A program made the position numbers and the translations under genes. The notes beneath the pieces were generated by a model. That model was not told the origin of the DNA. It did no database searches and worked only from the letters and a program-made list of their open reading frames with translations. From positions 1 to 34,706 of the IMG/VR virus record IMGVR_UViG_3300032278_000054: a stretch of DNA of 34,706 nucleotides; one strand, 5' to 3'. Below, one piece after another: positions 1 to 8,018 of this stretch (positions are counted from its first letter, which is position 1; each line of letters starts with the position of its first letter). This DNA is from a virus.

Positions 1-876
1 TCGTGTCGCCCACGTTCCCGCTCCAGCGTCGCACGCTCTATCGAGCCATCGTGGACCTCTTCCCCGAGGCGACCCGGTGGCCCTCGGGCGGGGCGAACGC
101 CTCGAAGTGTCTAGGGCCTCTGGTCAAGGACTGGTCGGCCCAGGACCGATGCCTCACCCTCTGGAATGGCTGCGAGTGGTTCTTCGCCAGCGCGGAGGAC
201 CCGGGCTCGCTCGAAGGCGCGACCTACGCTTTCGCTTGCCTGGACGAGCCGAGGCTGATCCGCCACGAGGCCTGGCGAATCCTCAACGCCAGAGTCAGAG
301 ACCCGAAGAGCGCCCAGCTCCGTCGCTCGATTGCCGGGGTGCCCTCGATGGGCTGGATGCACGAGGAGTTCGGCCGACCGCTCCCGGGCCGGCGACTGGT
401 CCGAGCCTCGACCACCGACAACCCTCACCTTCCGGCGGGCTATGTCGACCACCTCAACCTCTCCGACCGGATGGCGCGTGCCTTCATCCATGGCGAGTTC
501 GTGGTGTTGGAGGGGGCGGTCTACTGGACCTATGAGAGCGAGAGCATCGTTGACGTCAAGCCAGAGCCGGGCAGGCCCACCTACGGCTTCTTAGACTTCG
601 GTGGCCGTCGTCCCTTCTTCGGGCTGGTTCAAGATGTCGACGGCCTCGGTGAGGTGGTGGTCGAGGAGGTGGTGGCGGCTGACGTGCTGGAGAGCCGCCA
701 CGCCAGGGACTGCGCCGAGTTCGTGAGCAAGCTCGGGCTCGTGATGCTGGACTGCTACTGCGACCCGGCAGGCGGGGCCAGGAACGCCCAGACCGGGCTC
801 TCTAGCCTGAGCGTCTACCGGGATGCCTTCCTCGCTGCTGGGGTCCTGTCCGGTCGGATGGCCTCGCCCTCTGGGC
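1..876. repeat. Left copy of the terminal overlap (variant of 33831-34706)
   Basis: Bases 1-876 align without gaps to 33831-34706. A hand count gives about 52 mismatches, all before base 750, while 750-876 (127 bases) is identical to 34580-34706. Only six amino acids differ, so the two versions are under purifying selection. This looks like a strain variant of one locus at the closure point of a circular assembly rather than two genomic copies. Confidence 0.9.
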
Positions 877-1235
877 CCATCGAGCGCCATATCCCCAACG
901 GGGTTGAGGCGATGCGCGCCCGGTTCCAGGCGCACGACGGCACGCGGCGGCTCTTCGTCTCTCGTGACCTCACCGAGTCGGCCAGGCTGAGCCGCTACCC
1001 GAAGGGGGTGGTGGGCATCCACCAGAGCCTCCAGGGTTACGCCTATCCGGCCAACCGTCCCAACAACAACGTCCCCCTGAAGGATGGGGTTCACGATCAT
1101 GCCTGCGATGCGTTGCGGTACTACGTGGTAGCGCGCCACGGGGTGATCGATGCCCCCGACATCAAGGCGCTGAACCCCTCGATTGGCTTCTTCAACGGTG
1201 AGCCCTCGGGCGGCATCGCTGACAACTGGGCATAG
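3..1235 (+). CDS. terL: Terminase large subunit, 5'-truncated by the window start
   Basis: This is the C-terminal part of the DNA-packaging motor. The reading frame is already open at base 1, so the first GTG is an internal valine, not a start. The segment YAFACLDEP (about residues 75-83 here) is the Walker B region, and the acidic residues downstream (FLDFGG, CYCDPAGG, HDHACDALRYY) fit the RNase H-like nuclease domain of TerL. The N-terminal ATPase half is present in the second copy starting at 33662. Joining the two gives a protein of about 467 residues, normal for the family. The portal gene follows 31 nt later, the usual order. The first 876 bases are a diverged version of 33831-34706. 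Confidence 0.93.
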   Translation: MSPTFPLQRRTLYRAIVDLFPEATRWPSGGANASKCLGPLVKDWSAQDRCLTLWNGCEWFFASAEDPGSLEGATYAFACLDEPRLIRHEAWRILNARVRDPKSAQLRRSIAGVPSMGWMHEEFGRPLPGRRLVRASTTDNPHLPAGYVDHLNLSDRMARAFIHGEFVVLEGAVYWTYESESIVDVKPEPGRPTYGFLDFGGRRPFFGLVQDVDGLGEVVVEEVVAADVLESRHARDCAEFVSKLGLVMLDCYCDPAGGARNAQTGLSSLSVYRDAFLAAGVLSGRMASPSGPIERHIPNGVEAMRARFQAHDGTRRLFVSRDLTESARLSRYPKGVVGIHQSLQGYAYPANRPNNNVPLKDGVHDHACDALRYYVVARHGVIDAPDIKALNPSIGFFNGEPSGGIADNWA

Positions 1236-1236
1236 C

Positions 1237-1244
1237 TTGACAAT
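1237..1244 (+). promoter_or_regulatory. TTGACAAT motif upstream of the portal gene
   Basis: The octamer TTGACAAT contains a perfect -35 hexamer and sits in the 31-nt gap between terL and portal. The same octamer occurs at 3735 and 16776 in two other structural-gene gaps. No good -10 lies at 16-18 nt here (a TAGGGT is only 12 nt away), so promoter function is uncertain. Confidence 0.3.
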
Positions 1245-1266
1245 CTCTTTCTGATAGGGTTCGCGC

Positions 1267-3726
1267 ATGGACATCAACCAAGACCGCTACGCGAAGACCG
1301 AGAGCCACTGGCCCATCTACGTGCGCAAGGAGCACCTTGACGAGGCGAGGGCCGGCGGCGGTTCGGTGCAGGTCTTCCCCGCTGGAGCGGCGACAGCTCT
1401 GGCCGAGGCGAGCGGGCGCAAGATGGGGCGCACGGTGGGCTACACCGGGGTGCCCTTGTCCGGTGGTGAGATTGACCTCGATGCGAATCCCTGCTTGAGC
1501 CCGACTGAGTGGCGCGGGAGCTACGACCAGATCGGAATCGTGGACCGCATGGTGAGGGAGGACCCGGTTGCCCAGGCGATTCGGATGGCGTGGACGCTGC
1601 CCCTGCTCTCGGTGCCGTGGACGGTCGAGGCTGCGAGCGACGACGAGAAGGACATTGAGATCGCAGACTTCGTCCGGGCCGCTCTGTTCGAGCACCTTCA
1701 AGGCGGCTTCGAGCGGTTCCTTGAGCAGGCCGTTCAGTTCACCTGGCGGGGCTGGTCGCTGTTCGAGATTGTGGCGCGCTACGACAAGACGCTTGAGCGG
1801 ACGGTCATCGACCGGCTTGCGCCTCGGCTGCCCTGGACGGTCTACGAGTGGCTTCGGTATTCCGGCAATCGCTGGGGCTGCCGCCAGTACGGCTACAGCG
1901 GCGACGGGCTGGTTGGCACCTCTGGGTCCTTCTCCTCGGTGATGCCTCTGCTGCCTCCCGAGAAGCTCCTGCACTTCACCTATCAGCCCGACGGCGACAA
2001 TCCAGAGCCGATGGGGATCCTTCGCCCGGCCTACGGAGCCTGGCGACAGCGGGCCACCTACCTCAAGCTGGAGGCCACCGGCTACGAACGCGCAGCCTAT
2101 GGGATCCCCTACGTGGAGGTGGACGTCAACGCCAGCCCTGGAGACGTGGAGCAAGTCAACGTCATCCTCAGAGAGCTGCGGGCGGGCATCCGAGCCTTTG
2201 CGATGTTCCCGAGGGGCTACACGCTGAAGTTCGCGGACTTCCCGATGAAGGGCGTCGACATCCGAGAGGCTCGCATTGCGGCCGGCCAGGACATGGCGCG
2301 CGCGGCCCTCTGTCAGTTCCTATTCACGGGCGAACAATCCGGCTCCTATTCACTCGTGCGCGGGCAGCTCGATCATTATTCCGCAGCCCTTCAACAGGCA
2401 GCCAACCGCATCGCGGCCACTCTGTCCCAGGGTAAGGACTCTCTGATCAAGCGTCTGGTCAACTGGAACTTTCAAGGCGTCCAGAAGTACCCCGTCCTCC
2501 AGGCCGGCGAGGTCCGAGTCGGAGACCCGAAGCAATTGGTTGAGGCAATCCGCACGGCCACCGACGGGGGGATCATCATCCCAGACAGCAACATCGAGGC
2601 GAAGGTGAGGATGGTCCTCGCACTCCCGGCGAAGGAGGAGCGGATGGCACCCGAGGGCGAGGTGAGCGTCGAAGCTCCACCAGAGCCCCCGAAGGGAAGC
2701 CCTGCCCCGAGCGGCGAGGACTCCGAGCGGGGAGACGCCCAGGTGGAGCAGGAAGAGGAAGAGGTGACAGCCCACGAGCACGGGCCGGGCTGCGGGCACG
2801 TCCATCTTCTGGCCGAGTTCCCGCCCGAGCGTCTCGACGGTGATCGAATCGTGATGGGTCCATTGGGCCGCGACGTCCGACCGCTTGAGACGGTGGTGCG
2901 CTACTCCGAGACCCGGGGCGGGACGACCGATCTCTCTCGCTCGCTGGGCGTGGTGATCAGCCAATGGCGGGACAGCATCGCGGACGAGTATGCCAAGGCG
3001 GTCTCCAAGGCTCCGACGCTCGCGGCTGCGATGGACGTGGAGGTGCCTGGCAAGGAAGAGCTTGCCGCCGCTCTGAGGTCCGCGCTCCAAGACGCCTATG
3101 ACCAGGGCAAGGGCTCGGTCGATGCAGAGCAGAAGCGACAGGAGGAAGACCCCGAGCTTCGCGACGCAATCGCCGAGGGCGACGTCGAGCGAACAGAGGA
3201 CGACATCGAGGTCACCTCAGACCAGCCCCGGCTCCCGTTCGCTCTCGCAGTCGAGAAGCCAGAGCTTGCGCCTGGAGTGGTGCCCACCCCCATCGACGCG
3301 GCAGACCCAGAGGAGGTCATCGAGTCAGTCGTGGCGACGACGGTGAAGACTTCGGCGCAGCGAATCGAGGACGCCACGATCACCGCCCTTCAGAACGCTG
3401 GAGTCGGCGGGACGATGCCCGAGGCGGCAGTGGCCTCGACGGTTGTCTCAGACGCCCTCAAGCTGCTCTCCCCTGGGAAGGATGAGGTGGCCGCAGCTCG
3501 GGACGTCAAGAGCATCTTTGGTCTGGGCCGAGTGCAGGAGCAACGAGCCCTGGGAACGCAGCGGTTCATGTATTCGAACCTCACCGAGTCGGAGACCTGC
3601 GAGCCTTGTGCGTCGCACGATGGGGAGACGTTCGGGCTCGATGAGCTGGCGACCTACGCCACTCCGGCGGCGTGGTGTTTGGGCTATAGCAACTGCAACT
3701 GCATTGTAATCGGCATCGCACCGTGA
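1267..3726 (+). CDS. Portal protein with C-terminal MuF-like head morphogenesis domain
   Basis: The 819-residue product follows terL and precedes the protease, the usual portal position. Residues up to about 450 resemble Mu gp29/DUF935-type portals, which form the dodecameric ring through which DNA enters the capsid. Residues about 502-513 hold a metal-ligand-like cluster, HEHGPGCGHVH, in an otherwise acidic linker. The last 120 residues resemble the MuF/SPP1 gp7 minor head family, with the pattern TCEPCASHDGETF and cysteines at about 778, 781, 804, 810 and 812. In many phages portal and MuF are separate genes, so this is a natural fusion. A weak AGGG lies before the ATG. The assignment rests on motifs and context. 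Confidence 0.85.
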   Translation: MDINQDRYAKTESHWPIYVRKEHLDEARAGGGSVQVFPAGAATALAEASGRKMGRTVGYTGVPLSGGEIDLDANPCLSPTEWRGSYDQIGIVDRMVREDPVAQAIRMAWTLPLLSVPWTVEAASDDEKDIEIADFVRAALFEHLQGGFERFLEQAVQFTWRGWSLFEIVARYDKTLERTVIDRLAPRLPWTVYEWLRYSGNRWGCRQYGYSGDGLVGTSGSFSSVMPLLPPEKLLHFTYQPDGDNPEPMGILRPAYGAWRQRATYLKLEATGYERAAYGIPYVEVDVNASPGDVEQVNVILRELRAGIRAFAMFPRGYTLKFADFPMKGVDIREARIAAGQDMARAALCQFLFTGEQSGSYSLVRGQLDHYSAALQQAANRIAATLSQGKDSLIKRLVNWNFQGVQKYPVLQAGEVRVGDPKQLVEAIRTATDGGIIIPDSNIEAKVRMVLALPAKEERMAPEGEVSVEAPPEPPKGSPAPSGEDSERGDAQVEQEEEEVTAHEHGPGCGHVHLLAEFPPERLDGDRIVMGPLGRDVRPLETVVRYSETRGGTTDLSRSLGVVISQWRDSIADEYAKAVSKAPTLAAAMDVEVPGKEELAAALRSALQDAYDQGKGSVDAEQKRQEEDPELRDAIAEGDVERTEDDIEVTSDQPRLPFALAVEKPELAPGVVPTPIDAADPEEVIESVVATTVKTSAQRIEDATITALQNAGVGGTMPEAAVASTVVSDALKLLSPGKDEVAAARDVKSIFGLGRVQEQRALGTQRFMYSNLTESETCEPCASHDGETFGLDELATYATPAAWCLGYSNCNCIVIGIAP

Positions 3727-3734
3727 ACTAGGGG

Positions 3735-3764
3735 TTGACAATCCCAAGGCGCTGCTGTTGCAAT
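3735..3764 (+). promoter_or_regulatory. Candidate promoter in front of the protease gene
   Basis: TTGACA (3735-3740) is followed after 18 nt by TGCAAT (3759-3764, four of six matches to TATAAT). Transcription would begin near 3771, downstream of the ATG at 3763 but upstream of an AGGAGG (3776-3781) and a TTG start at 3787. Promoter and ribosome-binding site therefore agree on the later start. Confidence 0.4.
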
Positions 3765-3786
3765 GGCCGCGACGCAGGAGGCTCGC

Positions 3787-5247
3787 TTGTCGGACGTGGA
3801 ACAACTCGCAGAATGGACGACGGCGTTTATCAATACGCTGCCAGATACTGCGTTCCTCTACATTGCTCCAGGCGGCGAAAAGGACGACGACGGCAAGACT
3901 CAGCCGCGCTCTCTTCGCTACTTCCCTTATCGTGACGCCTCCGGGGAGATCGACCTCCCCCACCTCCGCAACGCCATCGCCCAGAGCCCCAAGGCTGACC
4001 TTGCCCGCGACGTGATCGCCAAGGTCCAGGCCAAGGGCCGCTCGATGCTAGAGAAGGCGCGGGAGGACATGGCAGAGGACGAGGACGAGAAGAAGGAAGA
4101 CGAGAAAGAGGAGAAGAAGGAGAAGAAGAGCAAGCAGCCCTTTGGTCCCTCTCTCGGCAATCCGGCCTCTCGGCGTTATTACTCAGACGCCTGCGCCTCT
4201 GCCCCCGTCGCCCTGGCAGACGGGGGCCCGAAGTGGGTCGAGCTTGCCCGGTCTGGCACGCACTTTGGTCGAGGCTCTGAGCGTCGAGTTGAGCTGACCT
4301 CGGACGATCTGCGGTCGATGGTTCGGGGCTACGACAAGATCAAGGCCGAGGGCTGGTTCCCGGTCGGCGCTCCGGTCGGTTTCAATCACGCCGCCATTCT
4401 CGGCTCCCGGGACCCGGAGAGCACGAAGGCCGCGGGGCGAATCATGGAAGTCCGCACCCAGGACAACAGCGACGGCAGCTTGAGCTTGTATGGTCTGGTT
4501 CAGTGGACCGACGAGGGCCGCAAGCGAATCCGGGCTGGTGAGTTCGACGGCTTCTCAGTGGAAATGATCCCTTCCGACGTGGCACGCAGCAAGAAGACCG
4601 GAGAGCCCCTGGGCGATGCGGCCTTGATCGGCGGCACGCTCACCAACGAACCCTTCGTCAGTGGGATGCAGGCAGTGGCGGCATCCGAGCAAGAGTCAAC
4701 CAACAGGAGTGACGACACAATGAGCACCACCCTTTCCATTCTTCGGGGCTCCGTTGCCCTGACCGAAGACGCCAGCGAGGCCGAAGTCATCGCGAAGGTT
4801 CAGGCCCTCGCCGACCAGGCCGCAAAGGTCGAGGCCCTCACCGAGTCCCTGGAGACTCTCACCGCCGACCGCGATGCGCTGAAGACTGAGCGGGACGAGC
4901 TGGCTGGCTGGAAGCAGGGCCAGATGCTTGACCAGGCTTGCGAGGATGGCCGCATCGCAGCAAGCGAGCGCGACCGCTACAGCAAGATCGTGGTGGCCCT
5001 CGGAGAGGAAGAGGCCAACGCCGTCTTCCCCGTCGGCCGCATCCCCGTCGAAGAGAAGGGCGCCACCGCTCCGGTTGAAAAGGCCGAGGCCAAGGGGCTC
5101 GGTGCCATCGACGCGGCAATCACTGCCCTCGCTGACCGGCTTGCCGGAGAGGGCCTGGATGCTGCTTCTGCTTACTCGCGCGCGATGTCTGAGGTGCTCT
5201 CGGATCCGTCGGTCCGCGCTGTCTACGAAACCGAGACCCTGAACTAG
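3787..5247 (+). CDS. Mu gpI-like prohead protease with C-terminal scaffold
   Basis: The protein matures the capsid. From the chosen start it has three parts. The N-terminal domain (about residues 1-90) resembles the DUF6582 domain found in phage head proteins. A very charged Lys/Glu linker follows. The middle resembles Mu gpI-like proteases, with GFNHAA (His about 201), AAGRIMEV, FDGFSVEM (Ser about 257) and GGTLTNEPF. The rest is a scaffold-like, coiled-coil-rich tail. The start was placed at TTG 3787 because AGGAGG lies 5 nt before it; an in-frame ATG at 3763 has no ribosome binding site. The His/Ser catalytic pair is inferred from the motif positions. The next gene is the decoration protein. 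Confidence 0.8.
   Translation: MSDVEQLAEWTTAFINTLPDTAFLYIAPGGEKDDDGKTQPRSLRYFPYRDASGEIDLPHLRNAIAQSPKADLARDVIAKVQAKGRSMLEKAREDMAEDEDEKKEDEKEEKKEKKSKQPFGPSLGNPASRRYYSDACASAPVALADGGPKWVELARSGTHFGRGSERRVELTSDDLRSMVRGYDKIKAEGWFPVGAPVGFNHAAILGSRDPESTKAAGRIMEVRTQDNSDGSLSLYGLVQWTDEGRKRIRAGEFDGFSVEMIPSDVARSKKTGEPLGDAALIGGTLTNEPFVSGMQAVAASEQESTNRSDDTMSTTLSILRGSVALTEDASEAEVIAKVQALADQAAKVEALTESLETLTADRDALKTERDELAGWKQGQMLDQACEDGRIAASERDRYSKIVVALGEEEANAVFPVGRIPVEEKGATAPVEKAEAKGLGAIDAAITALADRLAGEGLDAASAYSRAMSEVLSDPSVRAVYETETLN
4720..5247 (+). CDS. Nested in-frame scaffold protein (internal start)
   Basis: Inside the protease gene an ATG at 4720 is preceded by AGGAG (4705-4709) with a 10-nt spacer, in the same frame as the protease. 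Translation from it gives 175 residues beginning MSTTLSILRG. The product would have an extended heptad-like region (QALADQAAKVEALTESLETL) and lack the protease domain. Mu I/Z and lambda C/Nu3 use exactly this arrangement to make a separate scaffold from the 3' end of the protease gene. The internal ribosome binding site is visible; production of the protein is inferred. Confidence 0.65.
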   Translation: MSTTLSILRGSVALTEDASEAEVIAKVQALADQAAKVEALTESLETLTADRDALKTERDELAGWKQGQMLDQACEDGRIAASERDRYSKIVVALGEEEANAVFPVGRIPVEEKGATAPVEKAEAKGLGAIDAAITALADRLAGEGLDAASAYSRAMSEVLSDPSVRAVYETETLN

Positions 5248-5259
5248 GAGATTCTGAAA

Positions 5260-5634
5260 ATGAGTGTTCCATTCGAGCCTACTATTCTGACCCGGCGGAC
5301 TGCTCAGAACATGAGCGCTCAGGCCTGGCGCCTGGTGCTGTCTTCTGGTGACAACGACATGGTTCTCGGGGGTGCTGGTGGCGCTGTCATCGGCGCTCTG
5401 ACAAATGACGTGGCCGACGGGACAACCACCGCGGTCTTCTTGCCGGTTCAGGTCGGCGGGGTGATCAAGGTTATCTGCGGTGGCGCGATTGTGGCCGGCG
5501 CGGCGGCTACCTCCGACGCCAACGGCGGGGCTGTTGCAGCAGCCGGTGGTAACAGGGTCTTCGGCATCGCTCTTGAGACTCATGCAGCCGGCGATATCGG
5601 TTCTTTCCTCGTTGCCAACGGCGGCGCAATCTAA
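5260..5634 (+). CDS. Capsid decoration protein, DUF2190-like
   Basis: The 124-residue protein lies between protease-scaffold and major capsid, where lambda gpD-type stabilisers are found. It is rich in Gly, Ala and Val, with short beta-strand segments (DGTTTAVFLPVQVGG, GGNRVFGIALETHAAGDIG) resembling DUF2190 head-decoration proteins, which have a beta-barrel core. AGGAG lies 8 nt before the ATG. The call depends on position and composition as well as the family resemblance. Confidence 0.7.
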   Translation: MSVPFEPTILTRRTAQNMSAQAWRLVLSSGDNDMVLGGAGGAVIGALTNDVADGTTTAVFLPVQVGGVIKVICGGAIVAGAAATSDANGGAVAAAGGNRVFGIALETHAAGDIGSFLVANGGAI

Positions 5635-5667
5635 TCAGCGCCCAGCGCGGAAACAGGAGATCAGAAA

Positions 5668-6621
5668 ATGGCGAACGTTCATGGCTTTGTTCAGGACATC
5701 ATGCTCCAGAAGTACACGAGACTTCTGGCACCCACTCTGGAGTCGTTCATCGCGGATCGCGTCTTCCCGGCTACCGACGTGCCGACGAAGACCGGCCGCT
5801 TCTACGACGTGGCGGGAGGCTTTGCCTCACAGAGCCCCGGACACGGGATGGTCATGGCCGACGGCCAGGCATCCCCGCTGCTGGTCTCGACCACGATCAA
5901 CAAGGTCACCGGCTGGGAAGTTGAGCTGAACGGCCTCGGCTGCCAGATCAGCAAGTCCTCTGCCGAGTACGCCTCGGGCAACGGTCTCGACCTGCGCAAG
6001 GCAAAGGCGGCCATCCTCGCTCGCGAGACTGCGATCATCCGAGAGCGCACGGCCGCGGCCATCGCCTTCTCTCCGGTCGTCTTCGCGGGTGCCACGGCTG
6101 CCCTCGCTGGCCCGAGCCAGTGGAGCAACGCCGCCTCGGACCCCATCGCGGACGCTCAGACCGCTCGAACTTCGATCATGACTCGAAGCGGTGAGGGTCC
6201 CACGACTCTGATCATCAACCACAGTGTGTATGCAGCCTTGCGTCAGCATCCCCTGCTCGTGGAGTTCTCCTCGCGGACTCGCCACAGCAGCGGGCTGGTG
6301 ACCTACGACGACATCGCTGCCGCGCTGGACGTGGACGAGATCATCGTGGGCTCGGCAGTGGGCAACACGGCGGTCGAGGGTCAGGCTCCGGCCAACGCAT
6401 TCATCTGGGCGAATAGTGCGCTCTTCTGTCGCTTGCGTCAGTCGCCTGCCCCGATGACTCCCCAGTCTTGCCTCCAGCGGTGGCGATTCCAGGGAAGCAC
6501 CGACGGAGCGATTCGACGCTGGGAGCCCACGCCGTATGTCGAAGAAATCGACATGCTGTGGAACGACCAATTCTCGGCACCCACTCCGGCTCTCGGCTAC
6601 CTCTACACCACCGTGGTCTAA
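5668..6621 (+). CDS. Major capsid protein
   Basis: The 317-residue protein follows protease, scaffold and decoration genes and has a good AGGAG site. Its length and pattern fit an HK97-fold shell protein: an N-terminal arm (FVQDIMLQKYTRLLAP), a region corresponding to the spine helix and E-loop, and a P-domain segment (TTLIINHSVYAALRQHPLLVEF) followed by DDIAAALDVDEIIVGSA. The motif of a residue stretch predicting strand followed by 'DEIIVG' is typical of Mu gpT-like and minor-capsid-E-like shells. It is not preceded by an obvious propeptide, in line with a separate scaffold. Confidence 0.82.
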   Translation: MANVHGFVQDIMLQKYTRLLAPTLESFIADRVFPATDVPTKTGRFYDVAGGFASQSPGHGMVMADGQASPLLVSTTINKVTGWEVELNGLGCQISKSSAEYASGNGLDLRKAKAAILARETAIIRERTAAAIAFSPVVFAGATAALAGPSQWSNAASDPIADAQTARTSIMTRSGEGPTTLIINHSVYAALRQHPLLVEFSSRTRHSSGLVTYDDIAAALDVDEIIVGSAVGNTAVEGQAPANAFIWANSALFCRLRQSPAPMTPQSCLQRWRFQGSTDGAIRRWEPTPYVEEIDMLWNDQFSAPTPALGYLYTTVV

Positions 6622-6630
6622 GGAGTCGTC

Positions 6631-6957
6631 ATGGCGAAGTTTATCCAAGACAGGGTCGCTCGGGTTCCGAGCCAGAACGTGCGGTCAACCGGGGGCTTTG
6701 TTGCGCTGGTCCTCGGTGGAGCGCATTGGATCGGGGTCGACTCTGCCCAATTCCAGAACCTTGATGGTGGTGGGTCTCACCGAGACGTGAACCTGCCGCC
6801 CCCGCTGACTAGCGTGGGGGCGTGGTTTCGGATCTGCAACAAGGGCGGAACACACACCCTCGTCGTCAAAAAGCCAGACACGACCACGCTCGTGACGATT
6901 GCCGCTGGTGACACTGCGGTCGTCTTTTGTAGCGGGTTCGATTGGGCTTTTAGCTAA
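6631..6957 (+). CDS. Small beta-rich virion protein
   Basis: The 108-residue product follows the capsid gene with an AAGGAG site 5 nt before the ATG. The C-terminal half (FRICNKGGTHTLVVKKPD, then TIAAGDTAVVFCSGFDWAF) has the alternating pattern of a beta-sandwich seen in several phage decoration and fibre domains that end in 'DG..W'. A head-stabilising or head-fibre role is a guess from position. No exact family could be named. Confidence 0.6.
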   Translation: MAKFIQDRVARVPSQNVRSTGGFVALVLGGAHWIGVDSAQFQNLDGGGSHRDVNLPPPLTSVGAWFRICNKGGTHTLVVKKPDTTTLVTIAAGDTAVVFCSGFDWAFS

Positions 6958-6978
6958 GTGAACCGAGGAGTGCCCCTC

Positions 6979-7341
6979 ATGCAATACGAAGTCTGCGAAG
7001 GTCAATTGATTGTCTGCGGTCCCGTCCGTTACCCGGCAGGCTCTTTGGTGCCAGCGATGCCAGGCATCGAAGAGCTGTTGGCGTCGGGTGTTGTTCGGGA
7101 AGCGACAGCCAAGCAGGATAAGCCGAGGCCGGAGCCAGTTAAAAGGGAGGTCCTGGCCCCTCCTGACGCTGGCTTCGACCCGGCTGATCCTTCGAGCGTT
7201 ACGAAGATCCCACTGCGGCTCTTGACTGACTGTCTTGCCACCGTGTCCGACGTGGACGCCCTCAAGGCAATGCATGACGAAGAGACCCGCAAGGGGGGGC
7301 TCGACCGCATCGAGGAGCGAATCGGAGAGCTGACGGCATGA
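6979..7341 (+). CDS. Hypothetical head/connector-region protein
   Basis: Translation is placed at ATG 6979 because GAGGAG (6965-6970) lies 8 nt upstream; a GTG at 6958 in the same frame has no such site. The 120-residue product starts MQYEVCEGQL and ends in a predicted helical segment (LLTDCLATVSDVDALKAMHD, then IEERIGELTA) with a proline-rich middle. Its stop overlaps the next start (ATGA). The position between capsid and connector genes suggests a minor head protein; no family was recognised. Confidence 0.6.
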   Translation: MQYEVCEGQLIVCGPVRYPAGSLVPAMPGIEELLASGVVREATAKQDKPRPEPVKREVLAPPDAGFDPADPSSVTKIPLRLLTDCLATVSDVDALKAMHDEETRKGGLDRIEERIGELTA

Positions 7342-7514
7342 AGGTCGAGCTTCTCCACCCGCTCACCATCGGAAACGAGAGCGCAGAGGCCGGCTCGGTC
7401 ATCGAGACGACCGACTACTCAGGCCAGAAGCTGATCGCCCGAGGCCTGGCGAAGAAGGCCAGCAAGCCGAAGAGCAAGCCGAAGGACAAGAAGGCGGACA
7501 CCGCCGGGGAGTAG
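7338..7514 (+). CDS. Small basic protein in the head-connector cluster
   Basis: A 58-residue reading frame starts at an ATG overlapping the previous stop (ATGA) and ends at TAG 7512-7514, 9 nt before the next gene. The product begins MKVELLHPLTIG and has a lysine-rich tail (KKASKPKSKPKDKKAD). Tight coupling on both sides and normal codon use argue that it is real. Similar short proteins with a basic tail sit in this position in other siphoviruses; no function is known to me. Confidence 0.55.
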   Translation: MKVELLHPLTIGNESAEAGSVIETTDYSGQKLIARGLAKKASKPKSKPKDKKADTAGE

Positions 7515-7523
7515 GAGGACGCC

Positions 7524-8018
7524 GTGGCGTATAATCCAGACATCGCCACAGCGACCTCGATGGCTCCCCAGCTCGGGGTGCTCTCGGCCACCACCACCCC
7601 CACAGCCACTCAAGGCAATGTCATCTGGGGCCTCGCATTCAACGAGGTCCGCTTGGCTCTTCTGCGGGCTGGCCTGTCTGACGTGGTGACGGCAGCGAGC
7701 CGAGCCGCCGAAATGGCGCAGACTGCCGAGATGTTCCTGGCGAGTGGATACATCCTGCTCAGCAAGGGCAGCATTGGACCGCAGGCCCAGAGCACAGCCG
7801 AGGACCTCATCACCAAGGGCCGCGCTCTGCTGGATTCGATCTGGTCTGACCGTGCCGTGCTCCTGGGTCAAGGCGCAAGCGGTGCTCTTCCTGGGGCCTC
7901 CATCTTCGCCAAGTCGAACTGGACCGAGGACAGCGACCCAGACTTCGACTACACGCCCGGCACAGGCGACCGAGAGTACGACCCGCCGCCGGACTTCCAG
8001 ATGGGCGAGGACCTGTGA
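7524..8018 (+). CDS. Putative head-tail connector protein
   Basis: The GTG start has GGAGGA 5-6 nt upstream. The 164-residue protein is helical in its middle (FNEVRLALLRAGLSDVV, AAEMAQTAEMFLASGYILLS) and has an acidic, proline-rich C-terminus (DSDPDFDYTPGTGDREYD). Genes in this slot, just before the tail-completion gene, usually encode adaptor or stopper proteins that bind under the portal. The stop overlaps the next start (GTGA). The connector role is inferred from gene order. Confidence 0.55.
   Translation: MAYNPDIATATSMAPQLGVLSATTTPTATQGNVIWGLAFNEVRLALLRAGLSDVVTAASRAAEMAQTAEMFLASGYILLSKGSIGPQAQSTAEDLITKGRALLDSIWSDRAVLLGQGASGALPGASIFAKSNWTEDSDPDFDYTPGTGDREYDPPPDFQMGEDL

Noticed and set aside
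1-876. Two genomic copies of terL (gene duplication) or long terminal repeats
   Set aside because: Both copies are cut by the contig ends, align end to end and merge into exact identity for 127 bases. A closed circle with a strain variant explains this better. True terminal repeats would be identical throughout.
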